From CAVTWS01 sp964390555 (GTDB taxonomy: Bacteria > Actinomycetota > Acidimicrobiia > Acidimicrobiales > SHLQ01): a DNA stretch of 64,000 nucleotides. Location: positions 6,075 to 70,074 of the forward strand of contig CAYMJU010000033.1 in the NCBI GenBank assembly GCA_964390555.1, in the 5' to 3' direction. The position numbers and the translations under genes were made by a program. The notes beneath the pieces were generated by a model. The model was not told where the DNA came from, searched no databases, and saw only the letters and a program-made list of their open reading frames with translations. This document shows positions 55,425 to 63,708 of this stretch, piece after piece; positions within the stretch are counted from its first letter, which is position 1; every line of letters begins with the position of its first letter.

Positions 55425-56135
55425 TCAGCCCGCCAGGATCTGCGCTTCGTCGAACAGGGTCTGGAGGCGTTGGCGGAGCTGTTCGGAGTGGTCGCGCACC
55501 GCCCGGCGCGGCACGCGACCATTGACGAGCGCCGGCGGTTCGAGGGGTTCGCCGATCACGAAGGCGATCTTGCGCGGATACACGAACTTCGAGCCCTTCG
55601 GCATGATGCGCTCGGTGCCGCCGATTCCGACGGGGACGATCGGGACCTGAGCCCGGCCCGAGACGAACGACGCGCCCTCGTGCATGTCGTCGGACTTGAC
55701 GATCGGTCCCGACCGGCGCGTGCCCTCCGGGAACATGACCAGCGGCTCACCGCGGGCGAGCACAGCCTGCGCAGCGCGAAGAGCCGCCCGGTCGGCGGTG
55801 CCCCGCTCCACGGGGAACCCCCCGATTGACGTCAGGAACCACCCGCCGGCACGCGTCTTCCACAGGCTCTCCTTGCCCATGAACCGCATGGTTCGGGTCG
55901 TGAGGATCGAGGCCAGCGGCGTGTCGGCGTTGGACCGATGAACCGGCGACAAGATGAAGGGTCGACCGGTCGGAATGTTCTCGCGGCCGACGATCTTGGC
56001 CCGCAACCAGGTCCGGGCGAGCACCAGCACGGCGAAGCGCAAGAACCGGTAGGTCATCCGCTGCGGCACGCTCATGCGCCCCGCCAGATCGGCACCACCC
56101 GACGGATCGTTGTCGTCATCCACGTCAGCGCTCAT
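55425..56135 (-). CDS. plsC: 1-acylglycerol-3-phosphate acyltransferase
   Basis: Acylates lysophosphatidate in phospholipid synthesis. 236 residues from ATG 56135. The catalytic Hx4D is in SPVHRSNADTPL. GGFPVERG, MFPEGTRRSG and VPVGIGGTE are the other acyltransferase blocks. An N-terminal hydrophobic helix (RFLRFAVLVLART) anchors it. Its start overlaps the end of the aroA-cmk gene by about 11 bp, so it is the last gene of that operon. The longer frame starting at 56153 lies inside cmk and is less likely. Confidence 0.9.
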   Translation of the reverse strand: MSADVDDDNDPSGGADLAGRMSVPQRMTYRFLRFAVLVLARTWLRAKIVGRENIPTGRPFILSPVHRSNADTPLASILTTRTMRFMGKESLWKTRAGGWFLTSIGGFPVERGTADRAALRAAQAVLARGEPLVMFPEGTRRSGPIVKSDDMHEGASFVSGRAQVPIVPVGIGGTERIMPKGSKFVYPRKIAFVIGEPLEPPALVNGRVPRRAVRDHSEQLRQRLQTLFDEAQILAG

Positions 56136-58122
56136 CGAGCAACTCCACCACACGATCGACCACTTGGTCGATGTCGAGATCGGACGTGTCGAGCACGACC
56201 ACGTCGGGGGCGAGATCGTGTTCGGTCAGCAAGGGGCTGGTGGCCCGGTTCGAATCGGCGGTGTCGCGTCGGTCGAGATCGGCGGCGACCGCGTCGATGT
56301 CGGCACGTGACACCTCGCGGGCGCGCCGGATGGCGCGGATCTCCGGTCGAGCGGTCAGGTAGAGCTTGAGGACGGCATCGGGAAACACCACCGACCCGAT
56401 GTCGCGACCTTCGACCACTCCTCCCCCACGTTCGGCGACCCAAGCCCGTTGGCGGGCGACCAGCTCGGCTCGCACCGCGGGGTTGGCGGCGACGGTGCTC
56501 ACCGCCACGGTGACCTCGGGCCCCCTGATGGCCTCGGTGGCGTCGAGGCCATCGACGGTGACGGTCGGCCGGCCGACGTGGATGTCGATGCGGCGGGCCA
56601 GCGCGGCCACGGCGTCGCGGTCGGCGGGGTCGACGCCGTGGTGCAGCGCCGCGAACGCCACCGCCCGGTACATGGCGCCGGTGTCGAGGTACTCGAGCCC
56701 AACGCGGTCGGCCACGACTTGGGCCGCCGTCGACTTGCCCGACCCGGCCGGGCCGTCGATGGCAAGCACCCGATCCGGTGCCGGCACGCGAAGCGTGTCG
56801 AGGGTCGCGAAGTAGGCGGGGAAGGTCTTCGCGACGCACCCCGGATCGGCGATCGCCACGCCCCGCACTCGCAAACCGATGAGCGCCAGCGCCATAGCGA
56901 TGCGGTGGTCGTCGTAGGTGGCGAACATCGTCGGCTCGGGAGTTCCGGGGTCGATGGTGAGCCCGTCGGGGTCGATGGTCGCAGCGATCCCGGCTCGTCC
57001 GAGCTCGGTGACCATGGCGCCGACCCGGTCGGACTCCTTGGTGGTGCGGATGAAGCCGACGCCGGTGATCGACGTCGGGCCCTCGGCGAACGGTGCGACG
57101 GCTCCCAAGGTCGGCACGAGGTCGGACATGGCGCCGAGGTCGACGGTGATGCCCCGGAGGTGGGGCGTGCCGACGACGGTGAGGCCCTCGGTGTGATCAG
57201 CGACGCGGCACCCCATCGCTTCGAGCACCTCGACGAAACGGGTGTCGCCCTGAGCCGACTGGCGGTCGAGACCGCGCACCGTCACCCGGCCACCGGTGAC
57301 CGCCGCCGCGGCGAAGAAGTAACTCGCCGCCGAGGCATCGGGTTCGACGTCGTAGCGGCGGGCCGAATATCCGCCCGGCTCGATCACGAACCGTCGAGGG
57401 CACCCCCGAGGGTCTTCTTCGACGGCGATGGTTGCTCCGAAGTCGCGCATCACCGCCACCGTGAGATCGAGGTACGGCACCGACACCGGCTCGCCGGCGA
57501 GCTCGACGATCAACCCATACGGCAGCGCCGGACCGGCGAGCAGGAGACCCGAGGCGAACTGGCTCGACGTATCCGCGGCGATGGTCACGGTCCGACGCCC
57601 GCCTGAGTCCGTGGGCCCATCGACCTCGACGGTGACCGGCAGACCCCCGCCGACAGCGGCGTCGACTACCGTGACGCCGAGATCTCCCAATGCGGTGATC
57701 AGCTCGGCGAAGGGGCGGCGCCTCAGCTGGTCGTGGCCGTCGATCGTGTACCGCCCGGCGCCGAGGATGGTCGCACCGAGGAGGAATCGGGCGGTGGTCC
57801 CCGATTGGCGGGCATCGAGCGAGCGGGGACCGTGCACCCAGCGCCCGCCGGTTCCGTAGACGGTGATCGTCTGGCTGTCGGGAGCGACCGTGACGCGAGC
57901 GCCGAGCACCTCGAGGCAACCGATCATCGCCTCTGTGTCGTCGGCGACCAGGGCTCCGTGAAGTACCGATGACCCGTTGGCGAGCGCCGCCGCCACGAGC
58001 GCCCGGTTGGTGATGCTCTTCGAACCAGGAACATCGACGACTGCTCTCGGCGCACGCGCCAGCGGTTCGATGACCAGCGGGTCGGGGAGCTCGGGGTGCG
58101 CGGGCACGGCGGCAGATGTCAT
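56125..58122 (-). CDS. aroA-cmk: Fused EPSP synthase - cytidylate kinase
   Basis: 665 residues carrying two complete enzymes. Residues about 15-445 are 3-phosphoshikimate 1-carboxyvinyltransferase: PGSKSITNRALVAAALANG, LDARQSGTTARFLLG, VEPDASAASYFFAAAAVTGG, and TTKESDRVGAMV with TYDDHRIAMALALIGL. The junction is at about 445-452, and residues about 453-665 are cytidylate kinase: AIDGPAGSGKSTAAQVVAD with the P-loop near 456, YLDTGAMYRAVAFAAL, EGRDIGSVVFPDAVLKLYLTA and RDTADSNRATSPL. One protein thus serves aromatic synthesis and CMP/dCMP phosphorylation. The start overlaps the tyrA stop by ATGA. Confidence 0.95.
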   Translation of the reverse strand: MTSAAVPAHPELPDPLVIEPLARAPRAVVDVPGSKSITNRALVAAALANGSSVLHGALVADDTEAMIGCLEVLGARVTVAPDSQTITVYGTGGRWVHGPRSLDARQSGTTARFLLGATILGAGRYTIDGHDQLRRRPFAELITALGDLGVTVVDAAVGGGLPVTVEVDGPTDSGGRRTVTIAADTSSQFASGLLLAGPALPYGLIVELAGEPVSVPYLDLTVAVMRDFGATIAVEEDPRGCPRRFVIEPGGYSARRYDVEPDASAASYFFAAAAVTGGRVTVRGLDRQSAQGDTRFVEVLEAMGCRVADHTEGLTVVGTPHLRGITVDLGAMSDLVPTLGAVAPFAEGPTSITGVGFIRTTKESDRVGAMVTELGRAGIAATIDPDGLTIDPGTPEPTMFATYDDHRIAMALALIGLRVRGVAIADPGCVAKTFPAYFATLDTLRVPAPDRVLAIDGPAGSGKSTAAQVVADRVGLEYLDTGAMYRAVAFAALHHGVDPADRDAVAALARRIDIHVGRPTVTVDGLDATEAIRGPEVTVAVSTVAANPAVRAELVARQRAWVAERGGGVVEGRDIGSVVFPDAVLKLYLTARPEIRAIRRAREVSRADIDAVAADLDRRDTADSNRATSPLLTEHDLAPDVVVLDTSDLDIDQVVDRVVELLDER

Positions 58123-59183
58123 TCGAGCGGTTGCGACGAGGGCCGGTAGCCGTTGGCCATGAGGCCGCCGATGAGGCGCTCGGCCCGGGCGGCGTCGACC
58201 ACCAGCGTGATGACCCCGCGCTGGCCCTCCGACGAGTGGGCGATCTCCAGGTCGTAGATGTTGGCGTCGAGCTCGGCCGCGAGCGATGCGACGGCGGCGA
58301 TCTCGCCTTTCCGGTCGAGCACCGGAACCCGCACCTCGGCGAGGTTCTCCGGGCGGGGTGCGCCCGAAGGCAGGTTCATGCGGGCCCGCCGGGCTTGAGT
58401 GAGGTTGGCGAGCAGACCGGCCCGATCGCCGCCGGCGACCTGGCTGCGGACCTCGCCGAGGGCGCCGATCAAGGCATCGAGTGTGTCGACCACGGCGGTC
58501 TGATTGGCAGCACAGATGTCGGGCCAGATCCCCGGATGGCCCGCCGCGATGCGGGTCATGTCACGGAACCCGCCGGCGGCCAGCCGCAGCAGCGCCGCGT
58601 GCTCGGCCGCGCGGTCGTCGGCCAGGCGCATGAGCGTGACGGCGGTGAGGTGCGGGACATGCGAGACCATAGCGACCATCCGGTCGTGCTGGTCGGGGGC
58701 CAAGGCCACCACGTCGGCTCCGAGCGAGGCCACGACGTCTCGCACCGTGGCGAACGCGGCGTCGCTCGTCGCCGCGGTCGGCGTGAGGACCCACACCGCA
58801 CCGGAGAACATGTCGGGCCGGGCTCCGGACAGGCCGTCCTGCTCCGAGCCGGCCATCGGGTGACCGGGGACGAACCGGGGATCCTCGACGGCGGCGGCGA
58901 TGCTGGCCTTGACGCTGCCCACGTCGGTCACCAGTCCATCGGTCTCGTCGAGGGCCCGGCGGACTGCTTCGGCAACGTGACCGACGGGCGTGGCGACGAT
59001 CGTGAGGTCAGCTCGGCGGTCGAGCTCGCCGGCGGCGTCGATGACTCCCAGCTCGATGGCCCTGTCCTCGACGCCTGCCGCGCTGTCGACGCCCACGACC
59101 TGCCAGCCGCGCTCGCGCAGCCCCGCCGCGATCGATCCACCGATCAGGCCGAGGCCGATGACGTTGGCGCGACGTTGGCTCAT
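58119..59183 (-). CDS. tyrA: Prephenate dehydrogenase with ACT-type C-terminus
   Basis: NAD-dependent oxidative decarboxylation of prephenate toward tyrosine. 354 residues from ATG 59183. NVIGLGLIGGSIAAGLRERGWQVVGVD is the Rossmann fold, and TDVGSVKASI and FVPGHPMAGSEQDGLSGA hold the catalytic His. The helical dimer domain has MVSHVPHLTAVTLM. The last 70 residues (VRVPVLDRKGEIAAVASLAAELDANIYDLEIAHS) look like an ACT regulatory domain, so tyrosine feedback is likely. Between aroH (25 bp) and the aroA-cmk fusion (overlapping). Confidence 0.93.
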   Translation of the reverse strand: MSQRRANVIGLGLIGGSIAAGLRERGWQVVGVDSAAGVEDRAIELGVIDAAGELDRRADLTIVATPVGHVAEAVRRALDETDGLVTDVGSVKASIAAAVEDPRFVPGHPMAGSEQDGLSGARPDMFSGAVWVLTPTAATSDAAFATVRDVVASLGADVVALAPDQHDRMVAMVSHVPHLTAVTLMRLADDRAAEHAALLRLAAGGFRDMTRIAAGHPGIWPDICAANQTAVVDTLDALIGALGEVRSQVAGGDRAGLLANLTQARRARMNLPSGAPRPENLAEVRVPVLDRKGEIAAVASLAAELDANIYDLEIAHSSEGQRGVITLVVDAARAERLIGGLMANGYRPSSQPLE

Positions 59184-59208
59184 CGGTCCGCCGGCGCTGA
59201 AACAGGGC

Positions 59209-59646
59209 TCATTGCGGGAGCGAGGTCGGCAGCGTCGCGGCGCGGTGGAGGAACACATGGCGCAGCTCCGAGCGGGCACGGTCGGTCTGGAGGTGGGCCA
59301 TGACTCGAACGCACATGGCCAGCGAGCCCGGAACCGGGATCTCCAACGAGCACATGAGCGGCACGTCGGTGAGACCGAACCGCCGGGCCGCCTCGGCGGG
59401 GAACATCGACGATATGTCGCCGGTGACCGTGAAAAGCACCGACACCCAATCGTCGTGGGCAACATCGTTACGTGAGGCCATCTCGGTCAGCAACTCGACG
59501 ACGCGTTCGGTCAGTTGCTCGCGATCGTCGGCCTCGACGGTGGTCGCGCCTCGCAACGCTCGAACTGTCCTGGGCACCTGCGGATCGTACCGGCGTAGGT
59601 CGCCCGACCATCCGATGTTCAGCGGGTCGGGTGAGGCCGTGGTCAT
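59209..59646 (-). CDS. aroH: Monofunctional chorismate mutase, AroH type
   Basis: Converts chorismate to prephenate. 145 residues. VRALRGATTVEADDREQLTERVVELLTEM, SVLFTVTGDISSMFPAEAARRFGLTDVPLMCSLEIPVPGSL and CVRVMAHLQTD match the trimeric AroH family. The N-terminus from ATG 59646 is about 25 residues longer than usual. A GTG at 59577 (VPRTVRALRG) would give the normal length, so the start is uncertain. Lies next to tyrA in the same operon, a logical pairing. Confidence 0.92.
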   Translation of the reverse strand: MTTASPDPLNIGWSGDLRRYDPQVPRTVRALRGATTVEADDREQLTERVVELLTEMASRNDVAHDDWVSVLFTVTGDISSMFPAEAARRFGLTDVPLMCSLEIPVPGSLAMCVRVMAHLQTDRARSELRHVFLHRAATLPTSLPQ

Positions 59647-59681
59647 GCGGGAAGCTATTTGGAGCGCACGGCGGTCTGGTC

Positions 59682-60410
59682 CTAATCCCCGATGGCGAAG
59701 GCGGCACGCTCGAGCTCGCGGACCTCGACGCGGGTCAGCTCACGCCAGTGGCCGGGGCGCAGGCGGTGGTCCCGGACCGGGCCAATCCGCGTGCGGACGA
59801 GTCGCGTTACCGGATGGCCCACCGCGTCGCACATCCGGCGCACTTGACGGTTGCGGCCTTCATGGATCACGAGCCGGATGACATCGACCGCCAGCAACGA
59901 GGCCTTGGCGGGCGCGGTGAGCCCGTCCTCGAGTTCAACCCCCTCGCGGAGCCGACGCAGTGCGGCCCGTGACGGCCGGCCCTCGACCTGGACCATGTAC
60001 TCCTTGTCGACCCCGAACGACGGATGGGTCAGGCGATGGGTCAGCTCACCGTCGTTGGTGAGCAGGATCAGGCCTTCGGTGTCGACATCGAGACGACCCA
60101 CCGGGTACACCCGACGATCGTCAGGCACGAGCGAGACCACCGTCGGCCGACCCTGCGGGTCCGACGCCGTGCTGACCACTCCGACTGGCTTGTTCAGCAG
60201 GTAGTACACCGAGTCCGGTCTCGTGCCCACGACGATGCCATCGACCTCGATGCGGTCGGCATCGGGATCGACCCGCCGACCCAGATCGGCGACGACGCCG
60301 TTCACGGTCACCCGTTCGTCACGGATCAGTTCCTCGCTGATCCTCCGGCTCCCGAAACCGGCCTGTGCGAGCACCTTCTGCAGACGCTCACCGTCGGGCT
60401 CGTCGGTCAC
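59682..60410 (-). CDS. rluB: Pseudouridine synthase, RluB/RsuA family
   Basis: 242 residues. The N-terminal S4 RNA-binding domain is ERLQKVLAQAGFGSRRISEELIRDERVTVNG. The catalytic Asp is in PVGRLDVDTEGLILLTNDG, followed by KEYMVQVEGRPSRAAL and the C-terminal IHEGRNRQVRRMCDAVGHPVTRLVRTRIGP. It modifies 23S (or 16S) rRNA. It overlaps scpB by 4 bp, as in many actinobacteria and firmicutes (scpA-scpB-rluB). Confidence 0.94.
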   Translation of the reverse strand: MTDEPDGERLQKVLAQAGFGSRRISEELIRDERVTVNGVVADLGRRVDPDADRIEVDGIVVGTRPDSVYYLLNKPVGVVSTASDPQGRPTVVSLVPDDRRVYPVGRLDVDTEGLILLTNDGELTHRLTHPSFGVDKEYMVQVEGRPSRAALRRLREGVELEDGLTAPAKASLLAVDVIRLVIHEGRNRQVRRMCDAVGHPVTRLVRTRIGPVRDHRLRPGHWRELTRVEVRELERAAFAIGD

Positions 60411-61072
60411 TCGCGGTCCGACTCGAGGCTCTCAGCGGTCGCCGCGAGGTCGATCTCGGGCGGCGGGCTGGCGACGATGTCGTCGTCGGAGACCCGCAGG
60501 CCCCGCTCGAGGGCCTCGAGAATGTCGGCCTCGGGCACGAACCCGCCGAGCGGCGGAAGGTCCTGAACGCGATCGAGCCCCAGCTTCTGGAGGAACAACC
60601 GGGTCGTGCCGAACATGACGGCGTTGCCCGGCCCAGGGTCTCGCGACACCTCGTCGATGTAGCCGCGATGCTGGAGGGTTCGCACGACCGCATCGACGTT
60701 GACGCCCCGGATCGCCGCGACCTGAGCCCGGCTGATCGGCTGCTTGTACGCCACGATCGCCAGAGTCTCGAGAGCGGCACCGGACAGCCTGCTCGACTGA
60801 CCGTCGAGCACGAAGCGCTCCACGTAGGCGGCCATGTCGGGATGGCTCTGGAAGCGGTATCCCCCCGCCACCCGGACCAGCTGGAACCCTCGCCCAGCCA
60901 TTTCGAGCTCGGCGGCGAGGGCGCGGCAGGCCTCGTCGACCTCGGACACGCCCACCTCGACCAGCTGGGCTAGCAGATGGGGATCGACGGGATCCTCGGC
61001 GACCATGATGATCGCCTCGATGGCCCGGCGGGTCTCGGTGGAGAGCGAGCTCACAGCTGGTCGATCCTTCAT
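60407..61072 (-). CDS. scpB: Segregation and condensation protein B
   Basis: 221 residues from ATG 61072. Two winged-helix domains: RAIEAIIMVAEDPVDPHLLAQLV ... YRFQSHPDMAAYVERFV and SRLSGAALETLAIVAYKQPISRAQVAAIRGVNVDAVVRTLQHRGYIDEV. Ends with an acidic tail. Partner of ScpA and SMC in chromosome condensation. The start overlaps the scpA stop (ATGA). Confidence 0.95.
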   Translation of the reverse strand: MKDRPAVSSLSTETRRAIEAIIMVAEDPVDPHLLAQLVEVGVSEVDEACRALAAELEMAGRGFQLVRVAGGYRFQSHPDMAAYVERFVLDGQSSRLSGAALETLAIVAYKQPISRAQVAAIRGVNVDAVVRTLQHRGYIDEVSRDPGPGNAVMFGTTRLFLQKLGLDRVQDLPPLGGFVPEADILEALERGLRVSDDDIVASPPPEIDLAATAESLESDRE

Positions 61073-61842
61073 CCCTCGTAGGAGTCGGTCTCGTGGTCCG
61101 CCGCCGACGAGTCGCCGCCGAGCCACCGGATCTCGATGTCGCCGAACCGTTCGGTTTGGGTCACGTCGATGAGCCCCTGCTTGAACAGCTCGAGCACGGC
61201 GAGGAACCGCACCACGACCTCGATCCGTTCGGCCAAGCCCTCGGTCAGGCGCCGGAAGCTGGCCCGGCGCAGGACCGGAAGCTCGTCGAGGAGCTCGAGC
61301 ACGGCGTCGGCCACGCTGATCCGCATAGGAGCGATGTGCTGGAGATCGACCCGCGGCGTCGGGCGAGGGGTGGACGCCCGCAGGTAGGCGGCGCGCAACT
61401 GAGCCGGCGTGACCGAGGCCAACAGGTCGGGCGCGAGTCCGAAGAAGCGCTCCTCGAGCCCGGCCCGCCGAGGGAACGAGCGGCCCGCGTCGTGCTCGAT
61501 GCGGCGCAGCGCGACGGCGGCGTCCTTGAACGTCTTGCACTCGATCAGCCGGGCGAGGAGCAGGTCGCGCTCCTCCCACAGCGCCAGCTCGTCGTCGAGG
61601 TCGTAACGCTCGTCGTCGGGCAGCAACCGGCGGGCCTTGAGCTCGACGAGCGTGGCGGCGATCAGCAGGAACTCGGTGGCGAGGTCCAGGTTGCAGCGTT
61701 CCAACTTGTCGAGCTCGGCGATGTAAGCGTCGACGATGTCGGCCAACTTGACCTCGTACAGATCGACGTCGTCGCGCAGGATCAAGTGCAACAGCAGATC
61801 GAACGGTCCGTCGTAGACCGGGGTGTGCACCTCGAAGCTCAT
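61069..61842 (-). CDS. scpA: Segregation and condensation protein A
   Basis: 257 residues. The kleisin N-terminus FEVHTPVYDGPFDLLLHLILRDDVDLYEVKLADIVDAYI and middle LATEFLLIAATLVELKARRLLP are diagnostic, and the C-terminal winged helix is VVRFLAVLELFKQGLIDVTQTERFGDIEI. First gene of the seven-gene minus-strand operon scpA-scpB-rluB-aroH-tyrA-aroA/cmk-plsC. TAGGCT lies 10 nt before the ATG. Confidence 0.96.
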   Translation of the reverse strand: MSFEVHTPVYDGPFDLLLHLILRDDVDLYEVKLADIVDAYIAELDKLERCNLDLATEFLLIAATLVELKARRLLPDDERYDLDDELALWEERDLLLARLIECKTFKDAAVALRRIEHDAGRSFPRRAGLEERFFGLAPDLLASVTPAQLRAAYLRASTPRPTPRVDLQHIAPMRISVADAVLELLDELPVLRRASFRRLTEGLAERIEVVVRFLAVLELFKQGLIDVTQTERFGDIEIRWLGGDSSAADHETDSYEG

Positions 61843-61903
61843 TCCGGGAACGAGCCTACCTACTGGTGGTCGACATGGCGGCTCTGGCGCAGGCCGCTAC
61901 CGG

Positions 61904-61909
61904 TAACCT
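61904..61909 (+). promoter_or_regulatory. -10 element TAACCT of trpS
   Basis: It lies 6 nt before GTG 61916 with no Shine-Dalgarno. Divergent from scpA. Confidence 0.45.
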
Positions 61910-61915
61910 GCCGCC

Positions 61916-62899
61916 GTGCCTCGTGTCTTCTCGGGTATCCAGCCCACCGGCGACATCCATCTCGGCAACTACCTCGGCGCGCTAACGAACTGGGTCGAGA
62001 TGCAGCATCGCACCGACGCCGTCTACTGCATGGTGGACCTCCATGCCCTCACGGTTCCACGCGATCCGGCCGAGCTTCGCGACGCCACGCTGCGGATGGC
62101 CCGCATGCTGCTCGCCATCGGCATAGACCCCGAGGTGTCGACCCTGTTCGTGCAGAGCCAGGTCCGTGAACACTCCGAGTGTGCCTGGCTCATGCAGTGC
62201 TCGGTCAGTTTCGGCGAGCTCGGCCGCATGACCCAGTTCAAGGACAAGAGCGACCGGGCCTCGTTCATCTCGGCCGGGCTGTTCACCTACCCGGCGCTAC
62301 AGGCCGCCGACATCTTGCTGTACGACACCGACCAGGTGCCCGTCGGCGAGGATCAACGCCAGCACATCGAGCTCACTCGCGACATTGCCGAGCGCTTCAA
62401 CGGTCGGTTCGGCGACGTGTTCGTGCTCCCCGAGGCCGTGTTCCCGCCCGCAGGCGCTCGGGTCATGGACCTCCAGGAACCGACGAACAAGATGTCGAAG
62501 TCGACCGAGTCCGACCTCGGGACGATCTTCGTGCTCGACGACCTGAAAGCGGTCGAGAAGAAGATCAAGCGGGCGGTCACCGACTCCGAGACCGAGGTTC
62601 GCTTCGATGTGGCCGCCAAGCCGGGCGTGTCGAACCTGTTGTCGATCCTCGGCGCCGCGACCGGCGCCGACCCCGCGGCGCTGGCCGTCTCATATGCCAG
62701 CTACGGCCCGCTCAAGGCCGATTGCGCCGAAGCGGTCGTCGAGCTGCTCCGCCCCGTGCAGGCCCGCCACGCCGAGCTGGTGAGCGACCCCGGCGAGACG
62801 GCACGACTGCTAGCGATGGGCGCCGACAAAGCTCGCGAGGTCGCGTCGACCACCATGTCGCGCGCCCGCGCTGCCGTCGGCCTCTTGGGGACCGAGTAG
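61916..62899 (+). CDS. trpS: Tryptophanyl-tRNA synthetase
   Basis: 327 residues, normal bacterial TrpRS length. The HIGH-type motif is GDIHLGNYLGAL and the KMSKS loop is NKMSKSTESD. PVGEDQRQHIELTRDIAERFN and YPALQAADILLYDTDQVP are class Ic family segments. The GTG start is supported by the TAACCT box 6 nt upstream and by alignment of PRVFSGIQPTG with the expected N-terminus. Confidence 0.97.
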   Translation: MPRVFSGIQPTGDIHLGNYLGALTNWVEMQHRTDAVYCMVDLHALTVPRDPAELRDATLRMARMLLAIGIDPEVSTLFVQSQVREHSECAWLMQCSVSFGELGRMTQFKDKSDRASFISAGLFTYPALQAADILLYDTDQVPVGEDQRQHIELTRDIAERFNGRFGDVFVLPEAVFPPAGARVMDLQEPTNKMSKSTESDLGTIFVLDDLKAVEKKIKRAVTDSETEVRFDVAAKPGVSNLLSILGAATGADPAALAVSYASYGPLKADCAEAVVELLRPVQARHAELVSDPGETARLLAMGADKAREVASTTMSRARAAVGLLGTE

Positions 62900-63052
62900 G
62901 TCCGCCGGACGTGCGAGTCTGACTCCGTTCACCTCCCGGGTGACGTCGCGTGCATGCGGAGGCGACAAGCCCACGTTGCTGGCTGGGTCGGATCGACGGA
63001 TCGGCCTCGTACCTTGGCCCTGTCCGCTCGCCCCCTTACTCGCATTCTCGGG
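62900..63052. other. Gap between trpS and the VapC gene
   Basis: 153 bp between convergent genes. No gene, repeat or strong terminator was seen. Confidence 0.4.
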
Positions 63053-63412
63053 TCACATCGTCGAGGCGAAGCGGCGAAGCCGAACGTCGAACGTGGCGAT
63101 GATTGCCGGTGTGCTCTCGGCAAGGGCCAGGACGCAGCAGTCGGGCATCTTCAGGCCCGTCTCGACGCGGAGACGGGCGAGTTGCCACGGGTCGACGGGG
63201 GCGCTGTCGACCTTGACGCCGATCGCAGCCAGGTCCTGCCACACCGCGTCTGCTGCACGCCGACGGGTTGGTGCGACGAGCACCTCGGCAAACGTGATGG
63301 CGTGCACGAGGAGCGGGGGCGCGCTCTCGGCGAGCAGGTCGACGGCCTCGGCGTGGTGAGCATCATCGGGGTCGAGGTATGCGATCAACACGCTCGCATC
63401 GACGACGATCAC
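63053..63412 (-). CDS. vapC: PIN-domain ribonuclease toxin (VapC family)
   Basis: 119 residues. The PIN acidic residues are Asp5 (IVVDASVLIAYLD), Glu43 (ITFAEVLV), Asp in KMPDCCVLALA and Asp in IIATFDVRL. The layout is the full VapC fold, so the toxin appears intact. The start overlaps the antitoxin stop by ATGA (63409-63412), the usual type II toxin-antitoxin arrangement. RNA target unknown. Confidence 0.9.
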   Translation of the reverse strand: MIVVDASVLIAYLDPDDAHHAEAVDLLAESAPPLLVHAITFAEVLVAPTRRRAADAVWQDLAAIGVKVDSAPVDPWQLARLRVETGLKMPDCCVLALAESTPAIIATFDVRLRRFASTM

Positions 63413-63660
63413 TCGGGCCAGTCCCCGCGAAGCTCGTCGAGGTAAGCCGGTGGGTAGAAGCCGGGGTGATGCCCGGCCCGATCTTGTACTACAGCGCGGC
63501 GTCGATCCTGGCGCGAGGCCAGCGCCTCTGAGCCGAGGCGGACCAATCGGCGCAAGAGGTCGGCGCGACTCTCGCCCGGGTACAACGTTGCGGCCGCGTC
63601 GAGGGCGGCCGCGAGGTCGGTGGTCTCGGTGAGCACGTGACGCGGGAGGGCTGTAGGCAC
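63409..63660 (-). CDS. vapB: VapB-type antitoxin
   Basis: 83 residues from GTG 63660 (VPTALPRHVLTETTDLAAALDAAATLYPGESRADLLRRLVRLGSEAL). This resembles the ribbon-helix-helix-like actinobacterial antitoxins that begin MPTALPR. The C-terminal PPAYLDELRGDWPE would wrap the toxin. A longer frame starts at 63696, but the TACACT box lies 6 nt before GTG 63660, which argues for the shorter protein on a leaderless mRNA. Confidence 0.82.
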   Translation of the reverse strand: MPTALPRHVLTETTDLAAALDAAATLYPGESRADLLRRLVRLGSEALASRQDRRRAVVQDRAGHHPGFYPPAYLDELRGDWPE

Positions 63661-63666
63661 GTCACA

Positions 63667-63672
63667 AGTGTA
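63667..63672 (-). promoter_or_regulatory. Extended -10 (TGC-TACACT on the minus strand) of vapBC
   Basis: TACACT with an upstream TG lies 6 nt before GTG 63660. A perfect hairpin CTCGGTG-CGA-CACCGAG sits at 63684-63700, between the promoter and the preceding HD gene. It could be an operator for autoregulation or the HD gene terminator. Confidence 0.5.
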
Positions 63673-63708
63673 GCACTCAACCACTCGGTGCGACACCGAG
63701 GGGTCGGG

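Noticed and set aside
63660..63696. Longer antitoxin starting at 63696
   Set aside because: The extra 12 residues cover the TACACT box, and the family normally begins at the PTALPR segment.
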